Below, one piece after another: positions 35,967 to 46,380 of a stretch of 64,000 bases of DNA (the stretch's first letter is position 1; each line of letters begins with the position of its first letter). The notes beneath the pieces are model-generated. The model was not told the origin of the DNA, searched no databases, and saw only the letters and a program-made list of their open reading frames with translations. Both the position numbers and the translations under genes were made by a program. The stretch comes from Ostrinia nubilalis (lineage: Eukaryota; Arthropoda; Insecta; Lepidoptera; Crambidae), in NCBI RefSeq assembly GCF_963855985.1, contig NC_087095.1:12100001-12164000 (forward strand), read 5' to 3'.

Positions 35967-36175
35967 CAGCAGCGGAAGCGGCGCAGATGTCAACGAGAGC
36001 AGCAGCGTCGGCGGCGGCAGGGTTCGAGGCTAAGGGTTCTGAGTCCAATGTTTCGATAGCCACTAATGGTTTTTCACCTGCTAACGATTTGGCGTGTATC
36101 ATATCACCACCCGGTAGTGTGGATATAAACCCATCAAATTATGTCTTATTAAGACAACTCCCAATTTTTAAACAA
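35967..36175 (+). CDS. candidate internal coding exon, family unknown
   Basis: An acceptor TTTCTAGTTTCAG ends at 35966, and a donor GTAGGT starts at 36176. Between them one frame is open for 209 bases, entered in the second position of a codon and left in phase 0. It encodes an alanine-rich start (TRAAASAAAGFEAKG), then NVSIATNGFSPANDLACIIS, then PPGSVDINPSNYVLLRQLPI. Codon usage is GC-richer than the surroundings and the residue mix looks protein-like. The next in-frame stop lies at about 36242, only after the donor. I do not recognise the protein. It could be an exon of a large host gene whose introns fill this region, or a captured exon. No adjoining exons were identified. Confidence 0.45.
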
Positions 36176-36418
36176 GTAGGTATGCATTATTGCATTTTTT
36201 TTAATGTGATATGTACTTTTACCAGTATGGAACAGCCCTTTTGACTGCCTGCTAAAATATGTAGCGGGTAGGTAACAACTTAACACGAATTATCTGCATG
36301 CCTAGTAATATTAACGTTCATATCAATTTAAAATTAAATATCGCCAAATTGTTATCACCGAAAAACTTAGACTTGAACTTACTTGACTTGAAGAATTAAG
36401 TAGGTAAGACAGTAAAAT

Positions 36419-38010
36419 TACAACCCGTTGTAGTTGCCCGCAATACCGTAAGTATCGTAATATTTTTAGGATTCTGCGTCTGATTTAGAGGGTAGGTATT
36501 GTTGATAATACCGCAAACCATCATATTATAAAAATCACACAGCTCCGCAGTATGGTAGTATGGGTAATTATTATTTAAAAAAATAATTAACTTCGAACAT
36601 CTGATTTAGAAGTAGGTTATTAATGCAAAGTTTTTAGTGCCGCAAACCCTTAGATATAGATAAATCATTACATTACGAACGTCTGATTTGGAGGCAAGTA
36701 TATATTAATATCGCAAACTGTCAGACAAAAATAACCACACAAATTAAATAACGTGACAACCCGTGTACGGTTGCCCGCAATATGGTAGTATGTGTAATGA
36801 TAATATTGTATTAAGTAAATATAATTTACTGTATTCGTCTGAATTAGAGGTAGGTAATAACTCAAACGTTAAAACGCAAATCGTCAGACAAAAACCACAA
36901 CTAGCATAACGTGACAACCTGATATGGTTGCCCGCAATATGGTAGTATGTGTAATGATAATATTGTATTAAGTAAATAGAATTTACTGTATTCGTCTGAA
37001 TTAGAGGTAGGTAATAACTCAAACGTTAAAACGCAAATCGTCAGACAAAAAACCACAACTAGCATAACGTGACAACCTGGTATGGTTGCCCGCAATATGG
37101 TAGTATGTGTAATGATAATATTATAATAAAAATAATTTACCGTATTCGTCTGAATTAGAGGTAGGAGTAGAACTCGAACGTTAAACCGCAAACCCTCAGA
37201 CAAAAAACACAACTAGCATAAGAAGACAACCCGGTATGGTTGCCCGCACCATGGTAGTATGTGTAATAATGGATAGAACTTACTGCATCTGTCTTCTTCT
37301 TCGTTTGGTTGAAGGCGATGAACTTGCGTTTTTTCTAATTGTCTGAATTAGAGGTAGGAGTAGAACTCAAACGTTAAACCGCAACCCCTCAGACAAAAAA
37401 CACAACTGGCATAAGGAGACAACCCGGGATGGTTGCCCGCACTATGGTAGTATGTGTAATGATGATGTTCTTCTTCTTCTTCTTTTGGTTGAAGGCGATG
37501 AACTTGCGATTTTTCCAATTGTCTGAATTAGGGGTAGGAGTAGAACTCAAACGTTAAACCGCAAACCCTCAGACAAAAAACACAACTGGCATAAAGAGAC
37601 AACCCGGGATGGTTGTTCGCATTATGGTAATGTGTAATGATGATGTTCTTCTTCTTCTTCTTTTGGTTGAAGGCGATGAACTTGCGATTTTTCCCAATTG
37701 TCTGAATTAGGGGTAGGAGTAGAACTCAAACGTTAAACCGCAAACCCTCAGACAAAAAACACAACTGGCATAAAGAGACAACCCGGGATGGTTGTTCGCA
37801 TTATGGTAATGTGTAATGATGATGTTCTTCTTCTTCTTCTTTTGGTTGAAGGCGATGAACTTGCGATTTTTCCAATTGTCTGAATTAGGGGTAGGAGTAG
37901 AACTCAAACGTTAAACCGCAAACCCTCAGACAAAAAACACAACTGGCATAAAGAGACAACCCGGGATGGTTGTTCGCATTATGGTAATGTGTAACGATGA
38001 TCTTCTGTTG
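36419..38010. repeat. tandem array, 155-180-bp units, about nine copies
   Basis: The marker GACAACCC/T...GGTTG recurs near 36419, 36752, 36909, 37069, 37223, 37418, 37598, 37777 and 37956. Early units are about 157 bp and diverged. From 37280 onward each unit carries an extra CTTCTTCTTCTTTTGGTTGA block and is about 180 bp. The last three are almost identical at 179 bp. This gradient shows expansion from the right end. Units share TCTGAATTAGAGGTAGG and CCGCAAACCCTCAGACAAAA. Confidence 0.85.
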
Positions 38011-38200
38011 AACCGCTTGAACGACGTTCAGCACCCCATATCTTCTGCTCCAATTTATTTATTTTCTTCAGCAAATGTTCCTTATCCTCATTTGACGTTT
38101 TTCGTTCGGCATTTTGACGACACAAAAACACTATTTTTAACACTGGGTACGTATTTAAGTAGAAGAAGTGCGAACTGGCAGAGCACTGAATCGTGACTGA
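38011..38200 (-). pseudogene. short charged, coiled-coil-like coding remnant
   Basis: On the minus strand a frame reads NAERKTSNEDKEHLLKKINK, then LEQKIWGAERRSSG, ending at a stop about 16 residues on, inside the tandem array. The heptad-like spacing of L and I and the high charge resemble the N-terminus of gag-like or transposon proteins. It is too short to name and may be chance. Confidence 0.25.
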
Positions 38201-38357
38201 CGACGGATACCAATGTCAAATAAGATGTAAAGTGAGATACCCACAAAAAAAAAAAAAAAAAAATATATCCTCAACTAACAGTGCGTAAACTGGCATCACC
38301 GTACGTGATACTACATAGTTCTTATTTCTAATCTCGAGGACAAAGCACGAGCATAAT

Positions 38358-39761
38358 CTGGTTTATCTCATTCATTTTTTCGCTATTAATAAAAGCACTC
38401 TGACATAAACGATTATCTTATAAGCCCAGATGAGCTTTAGTGGTTGTAGATTTGCTCAAGTAAAATTTCTGCGAAGAATTATAATTTAATATGTTACTTG
38501 AAGATTTTTTAAATTATGGATTAGTTTGCATATTTCTATAGTCGTGTTAGTACCTACGTACGTATTTACCACGTTTTTTCAAGGCAATAAAGGTAGGCAA
38601 TAAGTAGGTAATAAAGGATTTAATCCATTATAATCTCTTGAATTTCAGTAAAGATGACCTCAAGAGGATTTCTTAGAATTCGAAGAATTTAGATTTCTTA
38701 AAAAATATGCCGAGATGAAATCCGAATCCGGGATTCTTTAAATAAAGGTGAACGCATGCCTTCCTAGAGCATAAGGATGCGAGAAGTATAAATGGTCCAT
38801 ATTTTATATCATGATTACTACTCGAGGTGTTAACGAAGTAATTTGTTGCAAATTGAACTGATATAAGACAGTTGAAACACCAACGATGGAAAATGCAAAC
38901 GATTATTTTTTACAATAAGGCAAGCAAATTGTTCCTTAACTTTTTTTAACATAATATTGTAACAAATATTTAAGCCAAATAATTTGAAGTTAGCACATTT
39001 CTGATAGCAGTATTATCGATGTTATATAAAACCGTTGAACGATTATTTTTCCATTAACTTCTTGACTTAAGATTTTTTTCCGAGAATTTTCTTATAACAT
39101 AAAAATTTGCGGTGTTAGAGCTTCATTTACCATTTGAAGATTATATTTACGACGTCTATTATACTCCTCCTCCTCTTGGTCTCTTTATAAGGGTTCATTT
39201 AACCATTTGATAATGTTTACGACATTCTTAACTTTTGGTCTCTTCATACAAATAACTATCGGTTTAACCTTCGCACCTCTCACGACGTAAATATTAGCAA
39301 ACTTTATGTTAAAGCAATAGGTGCTAATTTTGCTATCAAATTAATAATTTCACGTTAACTGGCCTTCGACTTAACGCCTAAATGTAGGTATTGCGAAAGG
39401 GAAGCTTAAAACTCGGTTCAATTTAGAGATTGAGAATCGTAAGTAGATTGGCTAATAGTAAGGCTTCTATTTGTTTTAATTGAAATAAATATTTAGACCA
39501 ATCACAGGAGATCTTTAACCGGAGTTGAATCGAGTTTTTGTGTAATACGGATTCTGAAACGATGTTCAATTATGATTTTTCAATTCAAGAATGATTTCAT
39601 CGAAGAATTGAAAACTGAAGTCAATTTAATTAATATACTTACATTAGGAGATCCTGAATGTTGGACCAAATATGAACAAATCGTATATTTATTGCTACTT
39701 ATCTACAAAATATCGACTAGAGGCAAACATTTTTGTAAGGCTTTTCCTTGAAACAAACTTG
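38358..39761. other. gene-free interval
   Basis: AT-rich. Nothing recognised between the inverted-repeat element and the copia target site. Confidence 0.4.
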
Positions 39762-39766
39762 AAATA

Positions 39767-39949
39767 TGTTAAACCTTTTTGAAATTTATCGCCTTTTACA
39801 TGCGGCTCACGCTTGACCGTATTTTTATTTTTTATTTTGTCTATGACAACTCTGTCACCTTTCTACTCTTTGATCTACGATCCGTACATGTAATTGTTTG
39901 GTGTTAATAAATTCACATTTATTTCTTCGATAAAGACTTTAATTTATCA
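39767..39949 (+). repeat. copia 5' LTR
   Basis: 183 bp with TG...CA ends. Short LTRs are usual for copia-type elements. AATAAA-like TTAATAAATT near 39905 may serve as polyadenylation signal in the RNA. Confidence 0.95.
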
Positions 39950-39964
39950 GGTTATGGGCCCAGT
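39950..39964 (+). promoter_or_regulatory. copia primer-binding site
   Basis: GGTTATGGGCCCAG follows the LTR at once. Drosophila copia uses an internal fragment of initiator tRNA-Met and has the same core, so the same primer is inferred here. Confidence 0.8.
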
Positions 39965-39995
39965 AAGCCCTAAAAGTGAAGCAGTGTAAAAACTT

Positions 39996-42900
39996 TTGTG
40001 GAAATACATAAAGCGATCATTACAAAGTGAATGTGAACACAATCTACACGGCGGGTATCTTTTGTTTTTTCAAATTTTTGTCTTCAAACTGAGCAAAATC
40101 TCGAAAATGGCAGGAAATAATTCACTGGCATTAATTGAAAAGTTAACTGGCCGTGAAAACTATGCAACCTGGCGGTTTGCAGTCCAAACTTACCTGCAAC
40201 ATGAAGAGCTATGGGACTGCGTCGAAAATTTTGACTCAGCGGCAGTTGTGGACAGAAAACGTGATACAAAAGCTAAAACAAAGATCATTCTTCTGGTTGA
40301 CCCCATTAACTACGTGCACATTCAAGAAGCGAGTACTGCAAAAGAAGTGTGGGACAAACTGTCTTCTGTCTTCGATGACTCTGGGCTAACACGTCGAGTC
40401 GGCTTACTGCGTGATCTGTGTAACACCTCACTCAGTGCATGTCAAAGCGTAGAAGAGTACGTGAGCAAAATAATATCAACAGCTCATAAGCTCCGGAACA
40501 TAGGCTTCAAGGTGGATGATGAGTGGCTCGGAACACTGCTGCTCTCCGGTCTTCCTCAGTCTTATCAGCCTATGATCATAGCTATCGAAAGCTCCGGCAT
40601 GAAGATAACTTCCGATGCTATAAAAGCAAAGTTATTACAAGATGTAAGGCAATCCGAAAGTAATACTGAAGCATTTGCTGTGAACAAAAATTTTAAGAAG
40701 TTTCACAGGAAAGAGTCTAAGGGACCTAGATGTTACACATGTAACAAGTATGGACACAAGAGTCCCGAGTGCAAATCCAAACCAAATGCACAGAAGTCTA
40801 CGAACTCTACGAAGTCTTCATATGCTGCTGTGTTCATGGCATCATCCAGAGACTATGGTGATGCATGGTATGTGGATTCCGGTGCGTCCGCTCACATGAC
40901 AAAACACAAGAACTTGTTTCTGACTCAAACGGTTCCCGGTGTTCAGAATATAAGAGCTGCAGATAATAAGATGTTAACTGTAACATGTGCAGGACAAGTG
41001 AGCTTAGATGTCTACAATCATAAAGGACAAGAAAACAAAGTACTGTTTACCAATGTACTGTATGTCCCAGATCTGGCAACCAATTTGTTGTCCGTGAGCC
41101 AGATATTCAAAAGTGGTGGCCAAGTGAAATTCAACAGTACTGGCTGCACTATTTTAAACAGCAAGAACCAAATTGTTGCCACAGCAAGTCTCGTCAACAA
41201 CATGTACCGGCTGAATATGCCAAAAGGCTATGCATGCATGTCAGATGTTGAAGAACGTGATAGTTACTTATGGCATCAACGGATGGGGCACCTAAACTTC
41301 TACAGTTTAAAGAAGATGACATCCAACACTGAAGATGTAGTTCTCTCAGCAAAACCAGAGAAGGTGACATGTTTAACTTGCAAAGAAGGTAAACAGACAC
41401 GACTACCTTTTAAACATGAGGGCTCCAAAGCTACAAATGTTCTTGAGCTGGTCCACTCTGATATTTGCGGGCCTATGGAAACACAATCACTTGGTGGTGC
41501 CAAATACTTCATCACATTCCTTGATGACTATTCGAAGAAAATCTACGTTTACTTTCTCCGAAACAAGTCTGATGCCATTGAAAAGTTCAAAGAGTTCAAG
41601 AATGAAGTTGAGAACCAGTTAGATGCTCGTATAAAAACTCTTCGCACAGACAACGGCCTGGAATATGTAAATGGAAATTTCTCAGAGTTTCTGAAAAGTG
41701 CTGGCATCATTCACCAGACAACCACACCCTACACACCGGAACAAAACGGAACTGCAGAACGAATGAACCGGTCATTAGTCGAAAGGGCAAGATGTATGCT
41801 GCTGAACGCTAATTTGCCAAAAATGTACTGGGCTGATGCCATACATACTGCAGCTTACGTCATAAATCGTTCTCCAACTAAGTCCCTATCATTCAAAACT
41901 CCAGAAGAGATGTGGTCCGGTCTGAAGCCAACAGTCAATCACATGAGGATTTTCGGCTGTGAAGCTATGGTGCACTTACCCAAAGAAAAACGAAAGAAAT
42001 TTGATCCAAAGGCACAAAAGATGATTTTCATCGGATATTGTGAACACACAAAAGGTTACAGATTCATAATACCTAATACTAGAAGAGTAATTAAAAGCAG
42101 GGATGCTGTATTTATAGAATCCAGTGTGAAAAGAGACTTTGTTCCTGTAGAGCTGTCAACAGTGACACCTGAAACAGAAAAATGTGATACAGATGATACA
42201 GATTCAGAAAACTCGTATGATACAGTAACAGAGAACAGGTCTACTTCAGAAAGTGAGTACTTACCAGACACAAGTATCAGTTCCCCGGAGACCAGAAATA
42301 TAACATTGAGACCTAGAAAGAAAAACACACAAAAGGTACAAAATCTGGAAGATGAAGAGGAAAATACTTACCTGTCTAGACACGAAGAGACTCCAGTCGA
42401 TTCTACAGCATACATTCCTGAAACATACAAAGAAGCTATTAGTTCAACAGATAAAGAAAATTGGATAAAAGCTATAAATGAAGAGTTAGATGCACACCAG
42501 AAAAATGAAACATGGACATTGGTAGAGAAGGAACCAAATGCAAAAGTTGTTGTATGCAAATGGGTGTTCAGACTAAAAGATGAACCAACTGGTCCACGTT
42601 TCAAGGCAAGACTTTGTGCAAAAGGATTTTCACAAACCCCTGGGATTGATTACAAAGAAACTTTTGCTCCTACCGTGAGGTACGACTCAATCCGTTTATT
42701 GTTGTCAGTGGCTGCTCAAGACAATCTTGAAATCATCCAGATTGATGTGAAGACTGCCTTCCTGTATGGTGAGCTAGAAGAAACCATATTCATGAGTCCA
42801 CCCGAAGGTCTGTCTTGTGATAAAAAGATGGTATGTAAACTTAACAAGTCATTGTACGGTCTTAAACAGTCTCCACGTTGCTGGAATAAGAAATTTGACT

Positions 42901-43958
42901 CTGTTTTAAAGAACTTTGGCTTTACTCAATGCACAGCTGATCAATGTGTATATGTTGCTCAAGTCAATAATAATAAATGTTATCTTTGTCTGTATGTAGA
43001 CGATGGATTATTGTTCTGTAAAGATAAAAATACACTGAAAACAATAACAAATGATTTGCAGACCATATTTGAAATGAAAATATTAGATAAACCAAGTAAC
43101 TATGTAGGAATGCAAATTGAGAAATCAGACAAAGGCATATTTATACATCAGACTAAATATGTAGACCAACTGCTGCACAGATTTAATATGTATAATGCCA
43201 ACCCCAACAGCGTACCAGTCGATCCGCACGTGAAGTTGCAGAAGGAAGACGGTGAGCCTGAAAAGAACATACCCTTCAGAGAAGCGGTGGGCTCCCTCAT
43301 GCACCTGGCTATAGTGAGTCGACCAGACATAATGTATGCTGTCAGTCTGGTAAGTCGATTTCTTAATTGCTACAATGAGAGTCACTGGAATGCTGTCAAG
43401 AAAATCTTAAAGTATCTGAAGGATACGAAACAGCATGGCTTGTTCTACAGCCGATCACCAGAGTGTTCAGAAGTCACCGGTTATAGTGATGCCGATTATG
43501 CTAATGACGTCGACACAAGACGCTCAGTGACCGGTTATGTCTTTTTGAAAAACGGAGCGGCTGTGACTTGGTCCAGTCAAAAGCAACAAACGGTAGCTCT
43601 TTCAACGACCGAAGCCGAGTTCATGGCGGCTTGTGCTGCCACCAAAGAAGCTCTGTGGTTGAGACAATTAATGTGTGATCTAGATGTTTATACGCAGGAC
43701 TCTATATGTATTCACTTAGACAACCAAAGTGCTATTAGCGTAATTAAAAATATTAACTTTCATAAACGCTGTAAGCACATTGACATTAGATACCACTTTA
43801 TCAAAGAGAAATATCATTTTGAAATTATAACTTTGAAGTATGTAAATACTGATAATCAGTTTGCAGATATATTTACAAAAGCATTGTCAAAGGATAAGTT
43901 TCAATTCTTAAGGCTTAAACTTGGTATGTTCTCCTTTGAATCTCTTTTCCAAAAGTAA
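39996..43958 (+). CDS. Ty1/copia gag-pol polyprotein
   Basis: One frame of 1320 codons. The likely true start is the ATG at 40107 (residue 38, MAGNNSLALIEK), since gag homology begins there. In order: gag with a CCHC knuckle from C246 (CYTCNKYGHKSPEC); protease with DSGA at D294; integrase with its zinc site (H427, H432, C459, C462) and D489-D552-E588 triad (35 residues between the last two); a charged, serine-rich linker at about 720-790; reverse transcriptase with YVDD at 1000-1003; RNase H with D1165 in SDADYAND. Integrase lying before reverse transcriptase is the defining copia order. The products copy the element's RNA and insert it. No stops or frameshifts. Confidence 0.97.
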   Translation: MWKYIKRSLQSECEHNLHGGYLLFFQIFVFKLSKISKMAGNNSLALIEKLTGRENYATWRFAVQTYLQHEELWDCVENFDSAAVVDRKRDTKAKTKIILLVDPINYVHIQEASTAKEVWDKLSSVFDDSGLTRRVGLLRDLCNTSLSACQSVEEYVSKIISTAHKLRNIGFKVDDEWLGTLLLSGLPQSYQPMIIAIESSGMKITSDAIKAKLLQDVRQSESNTEAFAVNKNFKKFHRKESKGPRCYTCNKYGHKSPECKSKPNAQKSTNSTKSSYAAVFMASSRDYGDAWYVDSGASAHMTKHKNLFLTQTVPGVQNIRAADNKMLTVTCAGQVSLDVYNHKGQENKVLFTNVLYVPDLATNLLSVSQIFKSGGQVKFNSTGCTILNSKNQIVATASLVNNMYRLNMPKGYACMSDVEERDSYLWHQRMGHLNFYSLKKMTSNTEDVVLSAKPEKVTCLTCKEGKQTRLPFKHEGSKATNVLELVHSDICGPMETQSLGGAKYFITFLDDYSKKIYVYFLRNKSDAIEKFKEFKNEVENQLDARIKTLRTDNGLEYVNGNFSEFLKSAGIIHQTTTPYTPEQNGTAERMNRSLVERARCMLLNANLPKMYWADAIHTAAYVINRSPTKSLSFKTPEEMWSGLKPTVNHMRIFGCEAMVHLPKEKRKKFDPKAQKMIFIGYCEHTKGYRFIIPNTRRVIKSRDAVFIESSVKRDFVPVELSTVTPETEKCDTDDTDSENSYDTVTENRSTSESEYLPDTSISSPETRNITLRPRKKNTQKVQNLEDEEENTYLSRHEETPVDSTAYIPETYKEAISSTDKENWIKAINEELDAHQKNETWTLVEKEPNAKVVVCKWVFRLKDEPTGPRFKARLCAKGFSQTPGIDYKETFAPTVRYDSIRLLLSVAAQDNLEIIQIDVKTAFLYGELEETIFMSPPEGLSCDKKMVCKLNKSLYGLKQSPRCWNKKFDSVLKNFGFTQCTADQCVYVAQVNNNKCYLCLYVDDGLLFCKDKNTLKTITNDLQTIFEMKILDKPSNYVGMQIEKSDKGIFIHQTKYVDQLLHRFNMYNANPNSVPVDPHVKLQKEDGEPEKNIPFREAVGSLMHLAIVSRPDIMYAVSLVSRFLNCYNESHWNAVKKILKYLKDTKQHGLFYSRSPECSEVTGYSDADYANDVDTRRSVTGYVFLKNGAAVTWSSQKQQTVALSTTEAEFMAACAATKEALWLRQLMCDLDVYTQDSICIHLDNQSAISVIKNINFHKRCKHIDIRYHFIKEKYHFEIITLKYVNTDNQFADIFTKALSKDKFQFLRLKLGMFSFESLFQK

Positions 43959-44084
43959 AATAATATAATTTGGTTATGTACTTGTTTGTTAAATGTTTTA
44001 ATTTGTAATTATGGAGGTACATAACACTAATGCATAAGTAACTAACATAGATTTTTGTTATCTTTGTTTTGTAAAAGGCTTAAA

Positions 44085-44095
44085 TGTAGAGGGAG
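44085..44095 (+). promoter_or_regulatory. copia polypurine tract
   Basis: GTAGAGGGAG abuts the right LTR at 44096, in the position of the plus-strand primer. Confidence 0.75.
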
Positions 44096-44278
44096 TGTTA
44101 AACCTTTTTGAAATTTATCGCCTTTTACATGCGGCTCACGCTTGACCGTATTTTTATTTTTTATTTTGTCTATGACAACTCTGTCACCTTTCTACTCTCT
44201 GATCTACGATCCGTACATGTAATTGTTTGGTGTTAATAAATTCACATTTATTTCTTCGATAAAGACTTTAATTTATCA
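44096..44278 (+). repeat. copia 3' LTR
   Basis: 183 bp, one substitution from the 5' LTR, followed by the second AAATA. Confidence 0.95.
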
Positions 44279-44283
44279 AAATA

Positions 44284-45164
44284 TCTTCCACGAAACTACA
44301 TGTTTACAAAATACTTCCAGGAACAAGTTCCTTGTACAAACATTTAGTACTGATAATACTGATAAACAAACTTTGATGTAACGTTGTTTTAAAGTGCACA
44401 GAACTCTAGCAGATTCTTAAAATAATATTAATGTCTGGAGGATGCTACTTCATATTAAACAGATACCTATCTACGTCCGCGTTATCAAGGATCAAGATAT
44501 GATTAGAAAAGCATTGCAACATTTAGAATAGGTTTTTATTTCAATTATAAATCTAGTAGACCCTGACTGCGTAGAGCTGACTGTAGTAATTTTAACACCA
44601 AGTAAATATCAAGTACACGACACTTTTGTATATTATTTGTATCTTACACGACGGTCTATTTTAAATGATTTTTATTAGGCATGATTGATTAGACAAAATC
44701 GACTAGGTAAGAATAAGAATAAGAATAAGAATAAGAAATTTATTCATAATGTTCATTACATGTCAAATTTTCAATATATTTACTTATATAGGTACTAGGT
44801 AGACAGACAATCGTTTAGTCGTTAACCAATGACCTTTAGAAATAAATATTGTAACTGAAGTTAATAAGAGGGTTTATTTCAAAATTGAAATCGATCAATT
44901 GAAAAATAGTTTTGAATAGAGCTGCTGGGGGTGGTAATAAAATCATTGCGTTTATTTCATAGAGAAAGTACCAGTGTACTATAGTTTTGAGGCGAACATT
45001 ACCAGCTTTCTTTACCACCTAATAGAAAACACTAGAAACGTCTATCCAAATAAGTTCAAGAGCTACTACAATCTGCGCGGGCGCCGGGATTCCTGGCTCT
45101 ACACTAAACAGATGTAACTAGCGTCAGCAGAGAGTTGGGAAATAGGGATCACGTGACTGTGACT
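44284..45164. other. gene-free interval with a short (GAATAA)n tract
   Basis: Bases about 44708-44738 are GAATAA repeats leading into AAATTTATTCATAA, which resembles a retroelement tail. A related AAGAATAAGAATTACTTTATT lies at about 57114. No gene recognised. Confidence 0.45.
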
Positions 45165-45415
45165 GGAGGAACCATAAAGTTAATATTCCTTCGGAATAGA
45201 GCAACAAAGAATGAGCGAGCGAGATGTCACTATCTGCAACCCTGTGTGATAAAAAGAGATGTGTGATGCTATCATCGTCACGTCAATAGAACCATTTTTG
45301 CAAAAGATTTGACAGGCAGTGACACATAGAGGCACAAAGAAAATTTTAAATTATAGTTTTTTATAAAAATATCGTAAAATCCTGTTTATTTTTGGAAAAT
45401 TTGTTTTCTTATATA

Positions 45416-45486
45416 ATGGTGACCTGTTCCGTCCTTGATTGTGATGTACACCAAAGGAATAATCCTGCAAAATATTCATTTCACAG
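45416..45486 (+). pseudogene. THAP-domain first exon of P-like transposase
   Basis: From an ATG the frame reads MVTCSVLDC, then about ten residues, then YSFHR, and stops at a good donor CACAG|GTAAAT. Two cysteines spaced C-x4-C near the N-terminus followed by the SFHR box are the start of a THAP zinc finger, the DNA-binding domain of P-element transposases and THAP9. The zinc ligands and the catalytic domain that should follow are absent downstream, so this is a remnant of an autonomous parent. Confidence 0.7.
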
Positions 45487-45867
45487 GTAAATTTATTGAA
45501 ATCGACACCTCCAAACTTTAGCTTTATTTTTGTGAATGCGCTTAGAATTTTAAGCACTAAGTGTGATAATTATGTTCTTTAAACATTAATTTAAGTTGTA
45601 AGCAAAGATTTCATGCTCATAATCCAGAATTTATGAATATTTTGTGTAAAGAAATAATTTTCGTTTTACACTAGGGTTGTACCACAATCGATAAATATAT
45701 TTTCTGCGCTGTTTATCACAGTCACTGCTGATTATGTAGGTACATAAATGGCGTTTGTATGTGAATATAGAAAAGTATTATTTTGTAATTACCTGTTAGT
45801 TAATAAACTAAACTAAATATTACATACTAAATATAATAATAAATATGTTTATGCACACAGATGTTTG

Positions 45868-45940
45868 TACTGTGCGGGAATCGAACCCGCTACCTCCGGA
45901 ATAGTAGTCCGTTTCAAACCACTACACTATACGGCCAACA
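45868..45940 (-). repeat. tRNA-derived SINE head / tRNA pseudogene
   Basis: On the minus strand it has an A-box-like TAGTGTAGTGGTT, an anticodon-like stem CGGA-CTACTAT-TCCG and a perfect T arm GCGGG-TTCGATT-CCCGC (B box GGTTCGATTCC). The acceptor ends (GGCCGTA against ACAGTAC) do not pair, so it is not a working tRNA. It most resembles the head of a SINE. Confidence 0.6.
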
Positions 45941-46014
45941 ACGATTATTACATCGTTAGAATCCTATTTTCTTACGTTATCGTCAGAATTATCATTTTTT
46001 AATTATTGTTTTAC

Positions 46015-46080
46015 TCCTACTAATATTATAAATGCGAAAGTTTGTATGGATGTCTTGATGTTTGTAACTCTCATTCTTCC
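46015..46080 (+). mobile_element. Helitron-like 5' end fragment
   Basis: TCCTACTAATATTATAAATG then GCGAAAGTTTGTATGGATGT matches the 5' ends of the elements at 27627-27859 and 59607-59847. No CTAG end follows. It is nested in the P-like element. Confidence 0.65.
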
Positions 46081-46380
46081 AAATAAATAAGTTGAATAAT
46101 TTTAATCTTCTGAGTTTTTTTTTATTTTCTTTGGCCACTCTCCCAATTCCCATATACCTACAATCCCATTCCATCCTATTCTATTTATATTATTACTGTT
46201 AGGTGTTAATTAATATTTAATCGATATCGATATTCATGTGAAAAGTAACAACATACATACATCACTGACATGCACACATATTTATTTTTACACACACATA
46301 TGACATCTCATTTTTGGTTTCGTTTGACAGCTCGTGATTGTTGCTCTATTCCGAAGGAATATTAACTTTATGGGAGGAAC

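Larger units (their letters stand above)
33465..38357. mobile_element. 4.9-kb interval with perfect 47-bp terminal inverted repeats
   Basis: ATTATGCTCGTGCTTTGTCC begins a 47-bp repeat at 33465-33511 that recurs, inverted and perfect, at 38311-38357. A further inverted match of about 135 bp links 33157-33291 to 38195-38328, including a poly-T/poly-A tract. The interior contains a candidate coding exon (35967-36175) and a tandem array (36419-38010). It may be one large transposon with captured DNA, or two inverted copies of a smaller element. No transposase is recognised and no clear target duplication is seen. Confidence 0.6.
39767..44278 (+). mobile_element. complete Ty1/copia retrotransposon
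   Basis: Two 183-bp LTRs (39767-39949 and 44096-44278), starting TGTTAAACC and ending TTATCA, differ at one position (T or C near 39872). The 5-bp target duplication AAATA lies at 39762-39766 and 44279-44283. Primer site, polypurine tract and one uninterrupted polyprotein frame are all present. Everything visible is intact, so this is a very recent insertion and a likely autonomous copy. Confidence 0.97.
45173..46372 (+). mobile_element. P-like DNA transposon, internally deleted (1200 bp)
   Basis: Ends CATAAAGTTAATATTCC and its complement extend to a perfect inverted repeat of about 35 bp, reaching GAGCAACAA. The 8-bp GGAGGAAC flanks both sides (45165-45172 and 46373-46380). An 8-bp target duplication, CA-starting ends and an internal THAP-type exon together match the P-element superfamily. 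The rest of the transposase is missing, and a tRNA-derived SINE head and a Helitron fragment sit inside. Confidence 0.85.

Noticed and set aside
36419..38010. Possible CRISPR array
   Set aside because: Units are 155-180 bp tandem copies with no unique spacers, in a eukaryotic genome.
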